Assembly: GCA_030272155.1 (NCBI GenBank)
Contig: CP126193.1
Span: forward strand, 2,232,001 to 2,296,000
Direction of reading: 5' to 3'
Origin: Tetradesmus obliquus
Lineage: Eukaryota; Chlorophyta; Chlorophyceae; Sphaeropleales; Scenedesmaceae
Length of the DNA: 64,000 bases
Positions 11,243 to 24,100 of this stretch are shown one piece after another. Position 1 is the first letter of the stretch. Every line of letters begins with the position of its first letter. Below the pieces are notes generated by a model that did no database searches, had not been told where the DNA came from, and worked only from the letters and a program-made list of their open reading frames with translations. The position numbers were made by a program, and so were the translations under genes.

Positions 11243-11867
11243 ATGGCGAGTTGCTCGTCGACAGCGTATGATGGTGGAGTTATCTCGTTGAGCGGCACCT
11301 GTGGCTTCTGCAACCTCGCGTTCTCTGTGAGCATCGTGAGTCCCAAAGATACCGCCCAGCGTTGTATCGAGTACAACGGTTGTCCAGGCTGCGTGAAGAA
11401 GTTACAGGATAGGAGTCAGAGGAGGAAGTACAGCATCCGTGATTGGTGCCTGAAGCGCCACTGTGCCACCCTGGGCTGCACCAACGTCTTCCGCTGCAGC
11501 AAAATCCCGGCGTCGGGTGAGCGACACAGATATTGCTTATCTCTTCACGACATGCATTATCCGGGTCGGTAAAACGTATATTCGGAACATGGCAGCGGAT
11601 GTGCACCTGGCATGCATGTCTTGTTAGGGGGTATGTGCCAGCAAACACAGCTATACACGGATTGCACGCAGCGCAGGATACTACACCGTATTTTTTCTAC
11701 GAATGAAATTCTACGTATTTCTGATTGACGCAGGCATCCTGCAGCACATCAACCCGCAGTTGTCTTTCCACTGCCCTGTGTGCTGTGACCGCGCCAGCAC
11801 CACCACCACCTGCAAGACCTGCGTCAACGCGTCACACAGCAGCAGCTGCTGCTGCTGCAATGAGTGA
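11243..11867 (+). CDS. Small Cys/His-rich protein, possible accessory ORF of the replitron-like element
   Basis: Two exons, 11243-11516 and 11734-11867, joined in phase 1 by a GTGAGC donor and a TGACGCAG acceptor, give about 135 residues. There are several paired cysteines: CGFC, CPGC, a C/H cluster (CLKRHCATLGC), CPVCC and CKTC. This pattern suggests two or more zinc-binding modules. The stop overlaps the start of the HUH ORF (ATGAGTGA, 11860-11867), so the two reading frames are adjacent or alternatives of one transcript. No known family is recognised. It may be a DNA-binding protein of the transposon or an upstream exon set whose splice to the transposase I cannot resolve. Confidence 0.4.
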
Positions 11868-13148
11868 GTCCAATGCCACCCATCCATCATCATCACCATT
11901 GCACCCGCCGCCACCACCACCACCACCACTACCGCCGCGTTCAGCACCGGCACAATATCCCACAGCACCACCACGTGCCCGCACTACGGCGCCGCCACAC
12001 CCACGTAGGCGCATGAATCGTGTGGAGCGGTTGTTGGCTGATTTTGACCCAGGTACCAATGCTAGGCCAAAAGTTTATTGGTCTGTCACGATTGGTGCAA
12101 CTGGCACGCATTGCCCTCGCAGCTGGTTGAATATGATGCATAGGTATATGGTGCACTTTGATTTGCGTGGTGCCATTGCACTTGAGAAGGGTGGCAAACA
12201 TTCTATTCAGCATCTGCAAGGTGTCATGGAGGCTGCAGCTCCTGCTAATACTAATGGCAAAGAAGCCTTAAAAGCTCACATCAAGCATTTTGCAGGATGG
12301 GATACAATGCCGCAGCAAGTGAAAATGACAATCAATCCTTTGAGTGAGGGGCAAACAATAGAACACATGTTGGGATGCGTGCAAAAGGATCGAGGTAAGC
12401 CATATTATGCTTTACTAAGCCATAATGTGACAGATGGTGAACTGCAGGCTGGTATCAAAGCATATAATGAAGTTGCTGGTGATTATCGCCTTAATAAGGT
12501 GATTATCACCAAGAAGGGCTTTGTGGGTCGTCTTTGGGCATACTGGCATGCAACTACTGGCCATTTATTGTCCCTGTAGATGTTGTTGTGCTGTGCATGA
12601 TTCGCGGCGGCTCATATGTTGCTGATGCCAGCTGGTGTACATCACCCTTGGGTCATGCCGATGACTTTAGGAGAGATACAGCATGGTGGGTGATGTCCAC
12701 ACGTCCTGCACGAGCAACTCTTGAACAAATACGTTCTGTGTTTTGGGGCTGGGCAGAAGTGCCAGATGGCAAACACTGGAGGTACTTCAGCAGCCGCGAC
12801 TTTCGTGAGAATGCTAATTTGACGTCTGCAGAAGTTGCATGTTGCAACGTATGGTATGATCACTGCACTGAAGTGGATGTTATGTGCACTGTTTGCTTTG
12901 AGCTTCGTAAATTGCTGCAGCGTCGTCACACAGACTTTTCTAGATATGAACTTGTGGATGGCGCTTTCTTGCGCCTCTTCTCCAGTGTTTATGATGATGT
13001 TATTGTGTCTGGCAGCGTGCAAGCTCCTGATCTGCCAGAACACACACATAGGTTTCAGCGTGAGAATGCAGCACATGATGAAGCAATGGAGGTGTTTGAT
13101 GGAGATGATGAGGATGAAAATATGACTGAGGCAGCTGGCATTATGTAA
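11860..13148 (+). pseudogene. Replitron-like HUH (Rep) transposase, frameshifted and lacking the catalytic tyrosine
   Basis: The ORF starts at ATG 11860 with a Pro-rich tail (residues 1-60), then a Rep/HUH domain. Strand 1 is YWSVTIGA (73-80), and the metal-binding motif is HLQG (118-121), an HUQ variant as in small Rep proteins. The segment where the nucleophile is expected reads LGCVQKDRGK (171-180). Families of this kind normally have G-Y-x-x-K-D there, so the tyrosine is replaced by Cys173 (TGC, 12376-12378). The frame stops at 12577-12579. Protein-like sequence continues in another frame from about 12545 to TAA 13146-13148 (PFIVPVDVVV, CTVCFELRKLL), as expected for the C-terminal half, so a frameshift splits it. 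HUH enzymes nick single-stranded DNA through a tyrosine. Replitrons are HUH transposons described in green algae. This copy is probably dead. Lower GC and T-ending codons set it apart from neighbours. Confidence 0.7.
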
Positions 13149-13232
13149 TCATCACCTATTTGCCGTGGCTTACAATGAATCCCATCTTCACCAGCCTGGG
13201 AACAGTCCGTTCACAACACGTCCCCTCACTGA

Positions 13233-13274
13233 CCTTTTTGGCGCTTTTTGCAAAAAGTCAAAAAGCCAAAAGGC
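13233..13274. repeat. Imperfect hairpin downstream of the HUH ORF, candidate transposon 3' end
   Basis: CCTTTTTGGC and GCCAAAAGG bracket a perfect inner 14-nt palindrome (CTTTTTGCAAAAAG), giving a nested stem-loop about 85 bp after the end of the transposase sequence. Elements moved by HUH enzymes often carry a subterminal hairpin that the enzyme recognises. The assignment rests on position and shape only. Confidence 0.45.
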
Positions 13275-13845
13275 GGAGCGTGCTCCACATAGTATACATA
13301 TGGGTGAAGAGCTTGACACACAGAGCACCGCTGACCTATGGCACGTGTTGCAGCGCACAAGGCCAGCACCGATCCGATCCAGTTGATGCACAGCTGACGC
13401 AAGCCACGGCTACTTGCCCAACTGTAATGGTCCAGGGAAATTGCATTGCTGAACGCATGACCCAGCAAGCCCATCGTAATGGTGAGTGCCGTGCCATGGT
13501 ATGTTACCATCACTCCCAAGCCTCCACTGTCCTGCCAGTGCATGAAAACGACAGCGCTGCAGCTGCAGCTGTTGAGCAGGCGCCACTGGTTGGTGGCTAC
13601 CCTGCTGCTGCAGCTTTACGGGCGGACACCGTATCGCCAACGGCTGCTGCAACAACACTCAACAGTCAGGCCAGTGGCGGCTGCCTTGACAGAGCCGAGC
13701 TTGCAGCAGGTTGCTGGTGGGATGTCGGGACAGCGCCGCAACGCACATGGAATACCGAGACTTCCATCGCATCTCATGGACACCACGTTGTGTAGCATGC
13801 CCACGCCCCCTAGCGGCCCATCTGTACACATATCACACCATCACA
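13275..13845. other. Spacer between transposon remnant and QTRT1
   Basis: ORFs of up to 211 codons occur here, but they show no family similarity and overlap each other in several frames. The stretch is likely the QTRT1 3' UTR plus flanking DNA. Confidence 0.4.
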
Positions 13846-14083
13846 CTACACTGCAGGAATGCGCTGCACTGCCTGCACCTCCTCATAGAAGCTGTGTGCA
13901 GGCTTTAGCTTTGCCACACCTTCCAGGGATATGCCAGCCACATCCAGTGCGTCCACCACCCACTGCGGCACGTTGCCTGCGGGGAACATGCCTGTGAGGA
14001 AGGCTCGGGTGAAGTCTGGCAGCCGCTGCTCCTTGATGGCCTGACGGATGCGGCGAGTCAGGCCCTGCAGCAGCAACAGCAGC

Positions 14084-14117
<34 letters not shown>

Positions 14118-16840
14118 GTAGCAGCGGGTGGTGTCACCGACCCCATGCAAGCACATATGAAGCACAGCATCGGGAACTAGGCACAGAGGGGTCAGACCAT
14201 GTTCCTGCAAGCGCATGTGGCGCACAAGCTGCACGAGAACCTGCAGCGCCTCTCAGCAGAAGACAGTTGATAAGGCTCAGGCTGTACCAATGTTGGCAGT
14301 GTGCCACTAAAGCCTGTCAAGCGGCAGTCAGCTGCTGTTCAGCGCACCTGCATGTAAGCCACGTTGTGGTAGGTGACCAGGATGGATGCTGACGAGATGC
14401 CACGGGTGACAACGTGGTGCAGGTACGACCGGGTGTACTGCCTGCACACCAGACGGAGAGGCAGTTCACATAGCACAAGTGAGTTGTATGGCAACTGCGA
14501 GTGCAGCGGCACCAGCGAGCTATCCTGCCCCTCGCTGTCAACACAGACCTCATGCCTTCCATCACAAAGCAGTTCCATCAAGTACCCCTACAGTCAGTCC
14601 GCCCTGGTGCACAAACAAGCAGCTCTCCACCACCTCCCACCTGCACGTCATGCAGCTGCAGCTCTCGTCGATGGGCCGCATATCCTTTGCAAAAGCCGCA
14701 TTCTTCAGCTTCATCACGCCAGTGTCAACCAGCGCCACACCAAAGCGCGCCGTCCTCGTGGGGTACACCGAGTCATACATATCCGCCCCGAGCGCTGAGC
14801 ACACCAGGATGTCTAGCGGATACCCGATGCCCATGACGTAGCGGGGCTTGCCGGGTGGTAAGCCAGCTGCGCACTGCGCCACCACGCGCCAGAACATGTC
14901 TTTTGTTTCGCCGCCGGCGAGGCCGCCGATGGCGTAGCCTGGGGCATTGCGGGCGATGAGCTGCTGCATACTGAGCTGGCGCAGGCCGACGTCAAAGCCG
15001 CCCTGTAACGGAATAACGGAATAAAATTGCGGATTTCAGGTTTTATTGTTAGCAGCAGAAGAGGTTAGGGAGAGGGAAGTTACACAGCAGAAGCTGTGTG
15101 AGGGAAGTTACACAGCAAGAAGGCAGCGTCATGCATGTTTTGCGTGTCGGCCAGGCGGCGAATTGACACGGGCGAGTTTCAAACAAAGCAGTATGGGTGT
15201 AACAAGACTAGGGCAGGCTTGTTACAAGTGGTGCGCTTTATTCAGGCAACTCCCCGCAGCTGGTCGCCACAGCATGGAGTGGCGTGCTCCGCATGCAACT
15301 GCTGCAAGGCAACACACTGTACAACTGTGCATGCTTGCTGCTGGCTGTGGCGGTGTGTCAAGGTGTGGCAAGGCGTGGCAAGCTGTGCTGTGTCGCCCTT
15401 GCGGTGTCACCTGCACGATGGGGAACAGGTTCTGCTCGTGCGGCCGCTTGTTGGCTGCTATGCAGCGGTCTAGCCAGCGCGTGGTGCGGTGCGTGGCCTC
15501 CTCAAAGCGCGCCAGGTCTGAGGCACAGGGCAAGCAAAAGAAAAACGGGAGGGAAATGAGGGTTGCGGGACAAGAATTAGGCGTTCGAGGTGCTTTGTAC
15601 ACGGGGCAGCAGGCGGGAGACATGAAAGGGTAGCCAAAGGGCAGCATCAAGTTGCCCTAGGCGCCCTGCACAAGGGACATGCTTGCACTTGAAGTGCAGC
15701 ATGCCTATTTGTGATAATCGGTGGTTGCTCATCACCACATCTGCTCTGAACGCCGGTCGCGCCAGTCAAGCACACGCACTCCGCAGCTGTGGCAGCAGCG
15801 ACAGCAACCTTCACCCTCACCTGTGTTGGTTGCGGGCACCACATCATCAAGCTGCATCATGATGTCTGCGCCCAGGTCATTCTGGATACCAATGCTCTCC
15901 TCTGGCGTGAGCAGCATACGGCTGCCGTCCACCGGGCTCTGAAAATTAACACCCTCTTCTGTTATATCTGCCAGGTGTAACAATGACACCATCTGGAAGC
16001 CGCCAGAGTCTGTCAGCATGCCCCGGGGCCAGTTTATAAAAAAGTGCAGGCCACCCATTGCTGCCACAAGCTCAGGGCCTGGCCTGTTGCCTAGGTGGTA
16101 GGTGTTACCCAAGATGACATGGCAGTCCAGCTCCTGCATCTGCTCGCTTGTGAGGCCCTTCACCGTGCCTGCAAAGACAAAAGAATGAAGTGGGAGGGAG
16201 CACAGCATGCAGAGTAGGGTGAGAGATGGTTCTTAGCCACCATTTGAGTGTGGACAGGTGGGTACTCTGACTACCAACGCAGTAGCTCACGCCTAAACCG
16301 CACACACCGCACCCCTTTGGTAAAGCAGCTGGCGGCTGCATTGCAGCTAGCTGGCTGCTGCTGCTCACCCTGCGTGCCCACTGGCATGAACATGGGCGTC
16401 TCTGCTGTGTAGTGCGGCAGCTTCATGGTGGCGGTGCGCGCACGGCCCTGCTGCGCCAGCACCTGCAGGAGGCAATGTGCAGCACGCGTGCCGCAGCACA
16501 GCATAAACATACCATCATGCAGAGGTCAGCTGCAACTTGGAAAAACTGAGCAGGGCTGAGCAGGAGCATCAAACTTCAACATAGTGTTGACGGTAGGTTG
16601 ATGTTGCTGGCTGGCATGTATTTAGTTACGGCATGGTCGCTGCACCGGCTGCAACCTGCCGTCCTGCTGCGGCTGCCCTGCACCGGCATCAAAATCGGCT
16701 GGCACCAAAATTGCTGTGCTGACGATGCTTGGCAGGAGCAGCAGCAACAGCAGCAGCTCCGTATGACTGACCTGAAACTGCAGGGCAGGTGAGCTGGAGC
16801 TGGGCAGCTCTGCAGAGGCCCTGAGGCACAAAGGCAGCAC
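13846..16840 (-). CDS. QTRT1: Queuine tRNA-ribosyltransferase catalytic subunit (QTRT1/TGT)
   Basis: Seven exons on the minus strand, in transcript order: 16840-16772, 16462-16369, 16168-15821, 15517-15411, 15002-14641, 14441-14348 and 14064-13846. All junctions are GT-AG and phases agree, giving 430 residues, close to the animal enzyme. The enzyme swaps guanine 34 of tRNAs with GUN anticodons for queuine, together with QTRT2. Visible family motifs: [11 protein letters not shown] near the N-terminus, [30 protein letters not shown], and [17 protein letters not shown], which carries the Asp nucleophile. Zinc ligands are CSCMTC plus the His of VTYHNVAYM. The start is the Met that opens exon 1, whose end ALQFQ joins [10 protein letters not shown] as in homologues; this exon is the least certain. 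The last intron (14065-14347) holds (CAG)n/(CTG)n next to the acceptor. Confidence 0.95.
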
Positions 16841-18156
16841 AACAGAGCAAGAAAGGCAGCAAGCTGAACATCACCATGATGCTGAGCTGGCAACAGGTAG
16901 GTATGGCAGTCTGATTTGCGCTGCTGCAGCAGCTGGGTGACATTGAAGAGTCTGGCTGCACATTGGGCTTTCAGTTGATGGTCTGCGCACATAGTTGATC
17001 AAATGGCAGCTGCTCGACTGGCAGTGCTGAGCGCTGCTGCTGCTGCTGCTGCCACTGCTGCCGCTGCCACTGCCCTGTGTACCTACATGGTGACTATGCC
17101 CCTGCGGCACGCTCTTGATAGCATGCACCAGCTGCCTGCCCAGCTGGTGGGTTGTGCCAAGCTCAGGGTACAATTTTTGCCGGGTCCAAGCTTGAGCAGC
17201 AGTCACAGGGCTGCACACCCCGCTTCTAGGCCGGCACGGCTAGTGACCGTCGATATAGTATTAAAATATAATTTAAAAATGTGTAGAAGCTGCTTTTATC
17301 AGATCAGTTTGCTTTCCTGACTATGCAAGCGACCGAAATGACACCAGAGACGCACATCAGCACAACATAAGTTTGAACAACATTTTACCACACATTTTAA
17401 TCGTTTGAGTAGCACGTTATGCTTGTACGCTGCTCTGAGGTGGTTGCCATGTTGCCACATGTCATTCGAAGCCCCAGTCAGTGGTTACGCTGGGTCACTG
17501 GCGTCGGCACAAGGCGCCAGAGTGAGCGTAACACAATTATTGAATGTTTAACGGCATTGTTGGAGCACGTTCGTGTACCATGTGCTGGCAGCTCCATCAA
17601 ACCACGAACTACGCTTACCATGTACTTGTTTAAGGACTGAATTAACGCCTGGAAAACAGCTACGCAACAGTAGTTGCGCTGCCTACAGCGCTGGCAGGTG
17701 GTTGCTGTCAACAGCAGCAGTTGAGGTGGGTATATCTGCCAGTTGCAGAGTACAGCAAGCACACAAACATTGACAGTGCAGGAGAGTATGGCTATATACG
17801 TCTGGCCATATGTCAGCTGCTTATCTGGCGATATACACTTGCAGCAGCTGAGGAAACAGGCCGGTGATCAGCTTGACAGCAGAAGTTCAGTAGAAGGGCA
17901 TCACCACTTGGTATCTTGCTCACTACGCCATACGGCGTAGCGTGCTGGCCCTTGTGAGAGCAATGGCACCTGCAGCTTCATATATATCTGCATCTGCTCA
18001 GGCAACATTGACCGCTTGGTGGGGAAGGAGAGCCAACAGCACTGCATTATCCTTCTGGCTCCAACCAACCCATGCTCTTCTCTGCTGCTGCTTGCACGTG
18101 ACGTACAACATGCGCATGTAGGCACCACCAGCAGGAGCAGGAGCAGTGCCAGCATC
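16841..18156. other. Divergent intergenic region between QTRT1 and the EFR3-like gene
   Basis: This 1.3-kb stretch separates two genes transcribed away from each other and must hold both promoters. An AT-rich patch (about 17250-17295) stands out from the GC-rich surroundings. ORFs here lack family features. No specific promoter element could be identified. Confidence 0.5.
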
Positions 18157-21100
18157 ATGGTCGGCGTGTGCTGCGGCTGCATCGCCAAGCCGGCGTCTGT
18201 GCAGCCGCGCAAGACATACAACACACTTGTGCCGCAGCTGTTTGCTGGGGAGCCAATTGCCACAGATGAGGCCATCGACTCGTCGATGCGGCGCAAGATT
18301 CAGAAGCTGCAGGAGTATGTGCAGGTCAACCCAGCAAAGATACCTAAGGTGCGTGCAGATGCCATGCCCAGCTGGGTATGGTACTGCAAAGAAGAAGCAG
18401 CTGACATGGCAGGTTGCTGCCCCACCATGGCTGCTGCTGGTTCACCATGGCTGGTGCTAGTGCAAGTTTTTATCGAGCTGCGGACAGTGCTTGGAGCGGT
18501 GGCACCTGGCTCTTGCTCGTTTCGGTACCAGGTGCAGCACGTTCCTGCAAGCCTTTGCGGCTTTTGAGAGCAGCTTTAAGCTTGCAGGCACATGCTGAGG
18601 CCAGCCCAACAAGAGCAATGAGTCAGGTGCAGCAAGCAAGACACGTAGTATGCGTGTGCCTTGTTACTACTCGGCAACCGCAGCAGTGCGAGTGGTATCA
18701 TGCCAATACTCATTCACCACTGCCTGCTGTTGCTGTGGTCAGGTGTCGCGGCGGCTGATGCGCCGCATCAAAGCTACCCTGCTGCGCCCTGGGGACAACC
18801 TGGGGTATGTGAAGGTAGCTGTGCACGCATACATCTACTTGCTGGCGCGGTCAAAAGACGAAGTCAGCAGCTACAGCCCCGGCTTCTTTGCCAGGGAGGT
18901 GGTGTCAGGGGCAGATGCAGTGGTGAGGCAGCAGCGCAAGCGGAGGATGTCTGCTTGTTTGCTCGATGCTTTCTACCATGAAAAGTGGGGTGAAGTAATC
19001 TGTGTTTCACTCTGCTGATGAAACTGCTGTTGCTCTCCACGGCTTTCCCCTCGCGCCTGTGTTGTGACGCCTGTGATCAGGAAGCTAGACGTGTGGCTTG
19101 CTGCAGCTGCCCCGCCAACTTGCTTGCCTGTGTCGCTCGCTGCGCTGTGGCTGTGCTGCAGGTGCCGCTGCTGCTGAAGGACATGCACATAGAGATGCGC
19201 ACGCTGGGCGCAGAGCTGCTGGCAGTGTTCACGCGCGTGCAGTCACAGGTGGACTGCCAGCTGGATGCTATTCAGGTGCACGTGCCACAGGTGCGCTGCA
19301 TCTCCTGCAGGCGCACAGGCTCCTGTGCGGTTACAGCAGTAGCAGTAACCATGCCAGCGGCGGTTGTAGTGTCTGTACGACCTCACCCACTGGCAGCATC
19401 TTTGTCGAGCATCTTTTGTGCTCTTGTGTGCTGCTGTAGCTTTGTTGACTGCCTGCTGCACCTGCTGTCACGCGTCTGCTGTGTTCTGCAGGTGTGCCGC
19501 GCAGCGCAGGCCGCGCTGTCTGCTGACCGCAAGGAGCAGCGCTTGCAGGAAGCTGCTGAGCGGCGGCGCCAGGGCGATAAGCTGGCAGTGCCCAACCCGC
19601 TGGACCTCATGGCGCGGCGGTGAGCAGATGATTGGCAGGTCTGCCAGAAAGCATGCAGGGGCGGAGATATGCAGCACTGCATGGCTGCTGGGCACCTGCT
19701 GACACAGGACCAGACTTCCTTCAGAGTTAGGACTGGCCACCTATGCTGTCAGCACATTGCTGTTGAGCCAGCTATTACTGGTCTTGTAGGACGGAACACT
19801 GGTAACAACATCCATCTACTCAGCCTTGCTGTGCTATTGCTGCTCCCCTTCTTTGCCCTGACCACACGTGGTGTGCAATCCTGCAGTGACCCCGCGCATG
19901 TTGCCGCGCTGGAGGTGGCCTGCCTGCGCTGCCTGAGCGAGCTGGTGGCGCTGTGCAGGCGCAGCAAGGTGCTGCCGCAGCACCTGAGCGACATCCAGGC
20001 AGTCATGCTGGAGAACCTGCGCGTGCGCGATAGGGGTGAGCAGCGTGCGGACACAAATGATGGGCGGCTAGCAGTGCTGCATGGCAGCAGCAGCAGCAGC
20101 GGCAGCATGACTGCATGCTTGGGCATCTTGTCAGGGCTGTGCATGGTGGCTGTACGCACGTGCTGAACTATTTTGGGCCACGCCATCTTGAGGCATGCAC
20201 GTACATACGCCTCCACGCTCGAGATACTCATTGGGCGATTTGGTGGTTGTTTGTTGCAGTCCTGCTACCCAATTCAGGATTTGCATATCACAAGCGCATG
20301 CCGTTGCTGCATCTTCAAATCATCTTCTGCAGGCCCTGGCAGCGGCAGCGAAGTGCTGCAGGCGCCAGACACCCCCACCACACCTGCAGCCTCATCAGCA
20401 GTAGGCGCAGGCCTGGTGGCAGCTGGCTCAGGCTGCGGCTCCCTGTCAGGCTCTGCTGCTGGCGGCTCAACAGCAGGCGGCGCGGCAGCGGGGCCCAGCG
20501 TGGTGGATGTGGCCTTCTATCAGGCAAGCAACAGCTGTTTATATGTAAGCAATTGTGTGCATGTGCATGTGGCGTTACCTGCATCTTCCCACAGCAGCTG
20601 CCCAGGCAGTGGGTGCACATAAGCATTCCATGCCGAGGCGGCCTTGCAGCCTGGGCGAGACATGGCAGCGCATCCCGTGTGCTGCTCATGCACCTCATCA
20701 AAAGCACAGCTGCCTCTAGGGTGGACATAGGTTATTGACAGTGAGATTGTATACTGCGTGTAAGCAGTCGAACAAATGGGTCATAGAGCAATGGGAGTTG
20801 TAATAGGTCAGGTTGCCCGTGTGTGTGTGTGTAATTGTATCTGTGTGCTGCCATGTCCTGCAGGCCTTGGACATCCAGGGTGCGGTGCCATCTGGCAGCC
20901 ACCCCCGCCAACTTGCTGGGCAGCTGCTGTCGCTTATGGGCGCCTTCACGCGTGACATTGCCACTGTGCACAACATCCTGGACTCTTTTTATGAGTACCT
21001 GGATGAGCGGCACAGGTGGCAGGAGCGCGGCATCGTCAAGGTGCGTGGCTGGCTGTGGGTGTGGGTGTGGGTGCAGCAGGTTGCGGCAGACTGAAGTTGT

Positions 21101-24100
21101 GTGCCGATGGCTGCATGAAGATCAAGCAGTTGGGGAGGGATTGCAGGCACATAGCCAAGAATGGGCTGCTGGCTATGGGCAATGAAAGGAGAGTCGTGCT
21201 GAACCCTTAAGGGTGCAACACCCAACAAGTTCGCAACTTGTGTACATGGCACGTGTTATGCTGGGAGATTGGAGCATGGCAAGAAGTGCAGGTTGCAGCT
21301 TCTGTTCTGTACTGATACTGTCAGCACCCTCACTTGCCTGTGATGTCATCCGCTTCTACCTGTTACATGCTGTGGCTGCCGTAGGACCTGCTGGCGATGC
21401 TGAATGCCAGCGGCAGCCAGCACCAGTTCCCCATGTATGCGTCGCTGCTGCGCCATGCCAGCAGCAGGCGCCTGGCGCTGCAGGACTGCGCTGTGGTGCT
21501 CAGCCTCGCTGCCGAGAAGGTGGGCAGCTGCAGATGGTGGAACAGCCAGCCGCAACATTCCTGTGTGTACATGCTTGCTTGTGACTCACAGATGTGTCTG
21601 AAGAGCTCCTTGGACTGCATACACACACCAAGCAGCACCAACAGGTGCACTGGTGCTTGTTGGTCGCCGCATCTGTCAGACCACTTGTGCTGTCATCCCA
21701 GCAACTCCTCATCAAGGTCGGGTCAGGTCCAACTTTGCTTAGATCATGCACCTGATGGACGCATTGCCGCCGCTGGCATGCAGGGCGCAGCGCTGGACGA
21801 GTGCTACAGCCTGGCGGCGCTGGCGCTGGCGCTGCATGAGGTGCCGCGCGCATGGGCGCAGCAGGCGCGGCGCAGCCCCCGCGCCATGCCTCTGCAGGTG
21901 GGAGGCAGCGGGGCAGGCTGGCGCCCACACACAGCAGCTATGTCTGCTTGCAGGAAGTATGTGTCATGCCACGCCAGTCAGCTACATGTAGTGGGTGTAA
22001 CTTGTGCCCTGTTGGCTGCTGGTAGATTGTGCATACGCGCTGTTGGCTTGCAACACACATGCCGTTATGCCTCGCGCTGTTTTGCCGCCGCGCCCAACCT
22101 GCAGGCATTCCTGGACCTGTTGAAGGTGGGGCCTGCAAAGGAATCGCACACGCTGCCAGCTGCTGCCCCAGACACACCGTCAGCGCTTTTTTTGAACGGC
22201 CTCGACGCCCCTGCAACTCCCGGCACCCCTAGGGCATTAGCGCAGAACTCCATCGCCTCAAGCGCAAACGGAGCAGCAGCTGTAGCAGCCGCCAGTGACA
22301 GGGCTGCTGAGAAGGGGGATGCAGCAGCATACAAGCAGCAGCTGGCGCAGCTCAAGGAGGCAATGCTGGGCGCAGTGCGGCTGCTGGCTTGCCGCGTGGG
22401 CACTGCCACAGAGCTGTGTGAGGCAGTAGCTGGAGCACTAGCAGCAGCGGCTGCTGAGCTAGGGCTTGCAGCACCAGGCGCTGGCGGCAGTGCTGCTGCT
22501 GGTGGCGCTGCTGGTGCTGCAGGGCCATTTGCAGGGCTGCTGGCGCTTGTGGGGTCGGGTGCAGGAGTCTCTGCGTCTGGTGCTGGTGCTGCTGGTGGCG
22601 CTGGCAGCGGAGCAGCTGAGGCAGCAGCAGCCAAGCAGGCTGCAGATGCGTCGGAGGCAGCTGCAGCGGTTATGATGCTGCAGTGTGCAGCAGCTGCCAC
22701 GGAGGCGTTTGTGGCGCAGTGCAGCAGCAGCAGCAGCCAGGCCCAGCCAGCCCTGGTGCTTCCAGCAGGTGCACTGCCTGCTGGGCTTGTGCGTGCAGCG
22801 CTGCCGCTGCTGCGCGCTGCACCTGCGCTCGTTCGGCGGCCGGTGCAGCGGGTGCTGCTGGCGCTGCTGCCAGCTGCCGGCAAGGTGCGCCACAGCTGCT
22901 GCTTTGGGGCATAGTTACTGGCTTTCTTACGGCCTTCCTTCTGGAACTTAAAATGCAGCAGACATCAGTCCTGACTGCTTCAGTGTGCCTGCGGCGCTGC
23001 TTGCATCCCCAAATAACAACAGAAGCTGCTGGCTGCACAGCCTGCTTACTTCCAGGTGCTCGCGACACACCATGGATGCGGCCCTTGTCTTCACTGCTAC
23101 CTTTTCCCTGCTGCAGGGCCTGCCGAGTGACAAGCTGTCCGGGCAGGTTGCAGAGGCCACCCTGGCAGACATGAAGCGGCTGCTGCACGCTGACAGCAGC
23201 AGCAGCAGCAGCGCTGCAGCAGCAGAGCTCGCAGCAGAGCCTCGGCAGCTAGAAGAGGGCCTCGCGGCAGTGGATGCGCTGCTGCGGGCATGCCTGGCGG
23301 GGCCCCAGGCACGGCCTACTGCTGCGCTGCTGGTGGGCCGCATGCTGCTGCAGCAGCAGGCGCTGTGGGCGGACTGCGGGTACCATGCGGCGGGCGGCGG
23401 CTGCGGCGTGTGTGGCGCGCATGCGGCGCTGCTGCTGGCCAACAGCCAGATGGCTGCACTTGCAGGTCTGCAGGCTGGGGTGCTTAGGCGCGGCTATGTG
23501 GTGTGTTGCAGTGCTGTGGGTCGGTGGTGCATGCTTTGCAGGGCAGCTGCTTGCTGAAGTTGAGCTGGGCTGCAGGCACCCAGCGTTTACATGGATCTGA
23601 GGCTGCCATGCACCTTCTACATATTGTGCGTGTGTGCCGGGCCATGCGCACGTGCGTTGCTTGTGTTTGCTGAGATGTCAAGTATGTATCTTGATCCTAG
23701 GATGCCTGCTCTGCTGCTGCCGTTGCTGCCACAGATGCCACGGGGTCCCAGGAGCTCCTGCAGCAGCAGCTGCCTCTGGACCCCTGCAGCTGCAGCGCGT
23801 TGCAGCTGCACCCCAGGGGCCTGCTCGTCACCGGTGCTCCTGCTGATGCTGCTGCCAGTGAGGCTGCTGTGGCAGCGCTGGAGCAGCAGCAGCCGGCGAG
23901 TTTGCAGCAGGGACAGGCGCTCAGGCTGGCGCTGGGTCAGGTGGGTGCTATCTGTGGTCCTCTTCGCAGGATGTGCTGTACTATAGGAAAGTGGAATGCT
24001 GTTTCTTGTGTGAAGCGGTGATCTGGCAGCACACCCAGCCGCGCTTGTCACTGCCATCAGCCGCTGCATGCACATCGATGTGTTTGTAAAGCCGCATGTG

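Noticed and set aside
13160-13795. 211-codon ORF after the transposon remnant
   Set aside because: Mixed composition, no similarity, and equally long ORFs in other frames and on the other strand.
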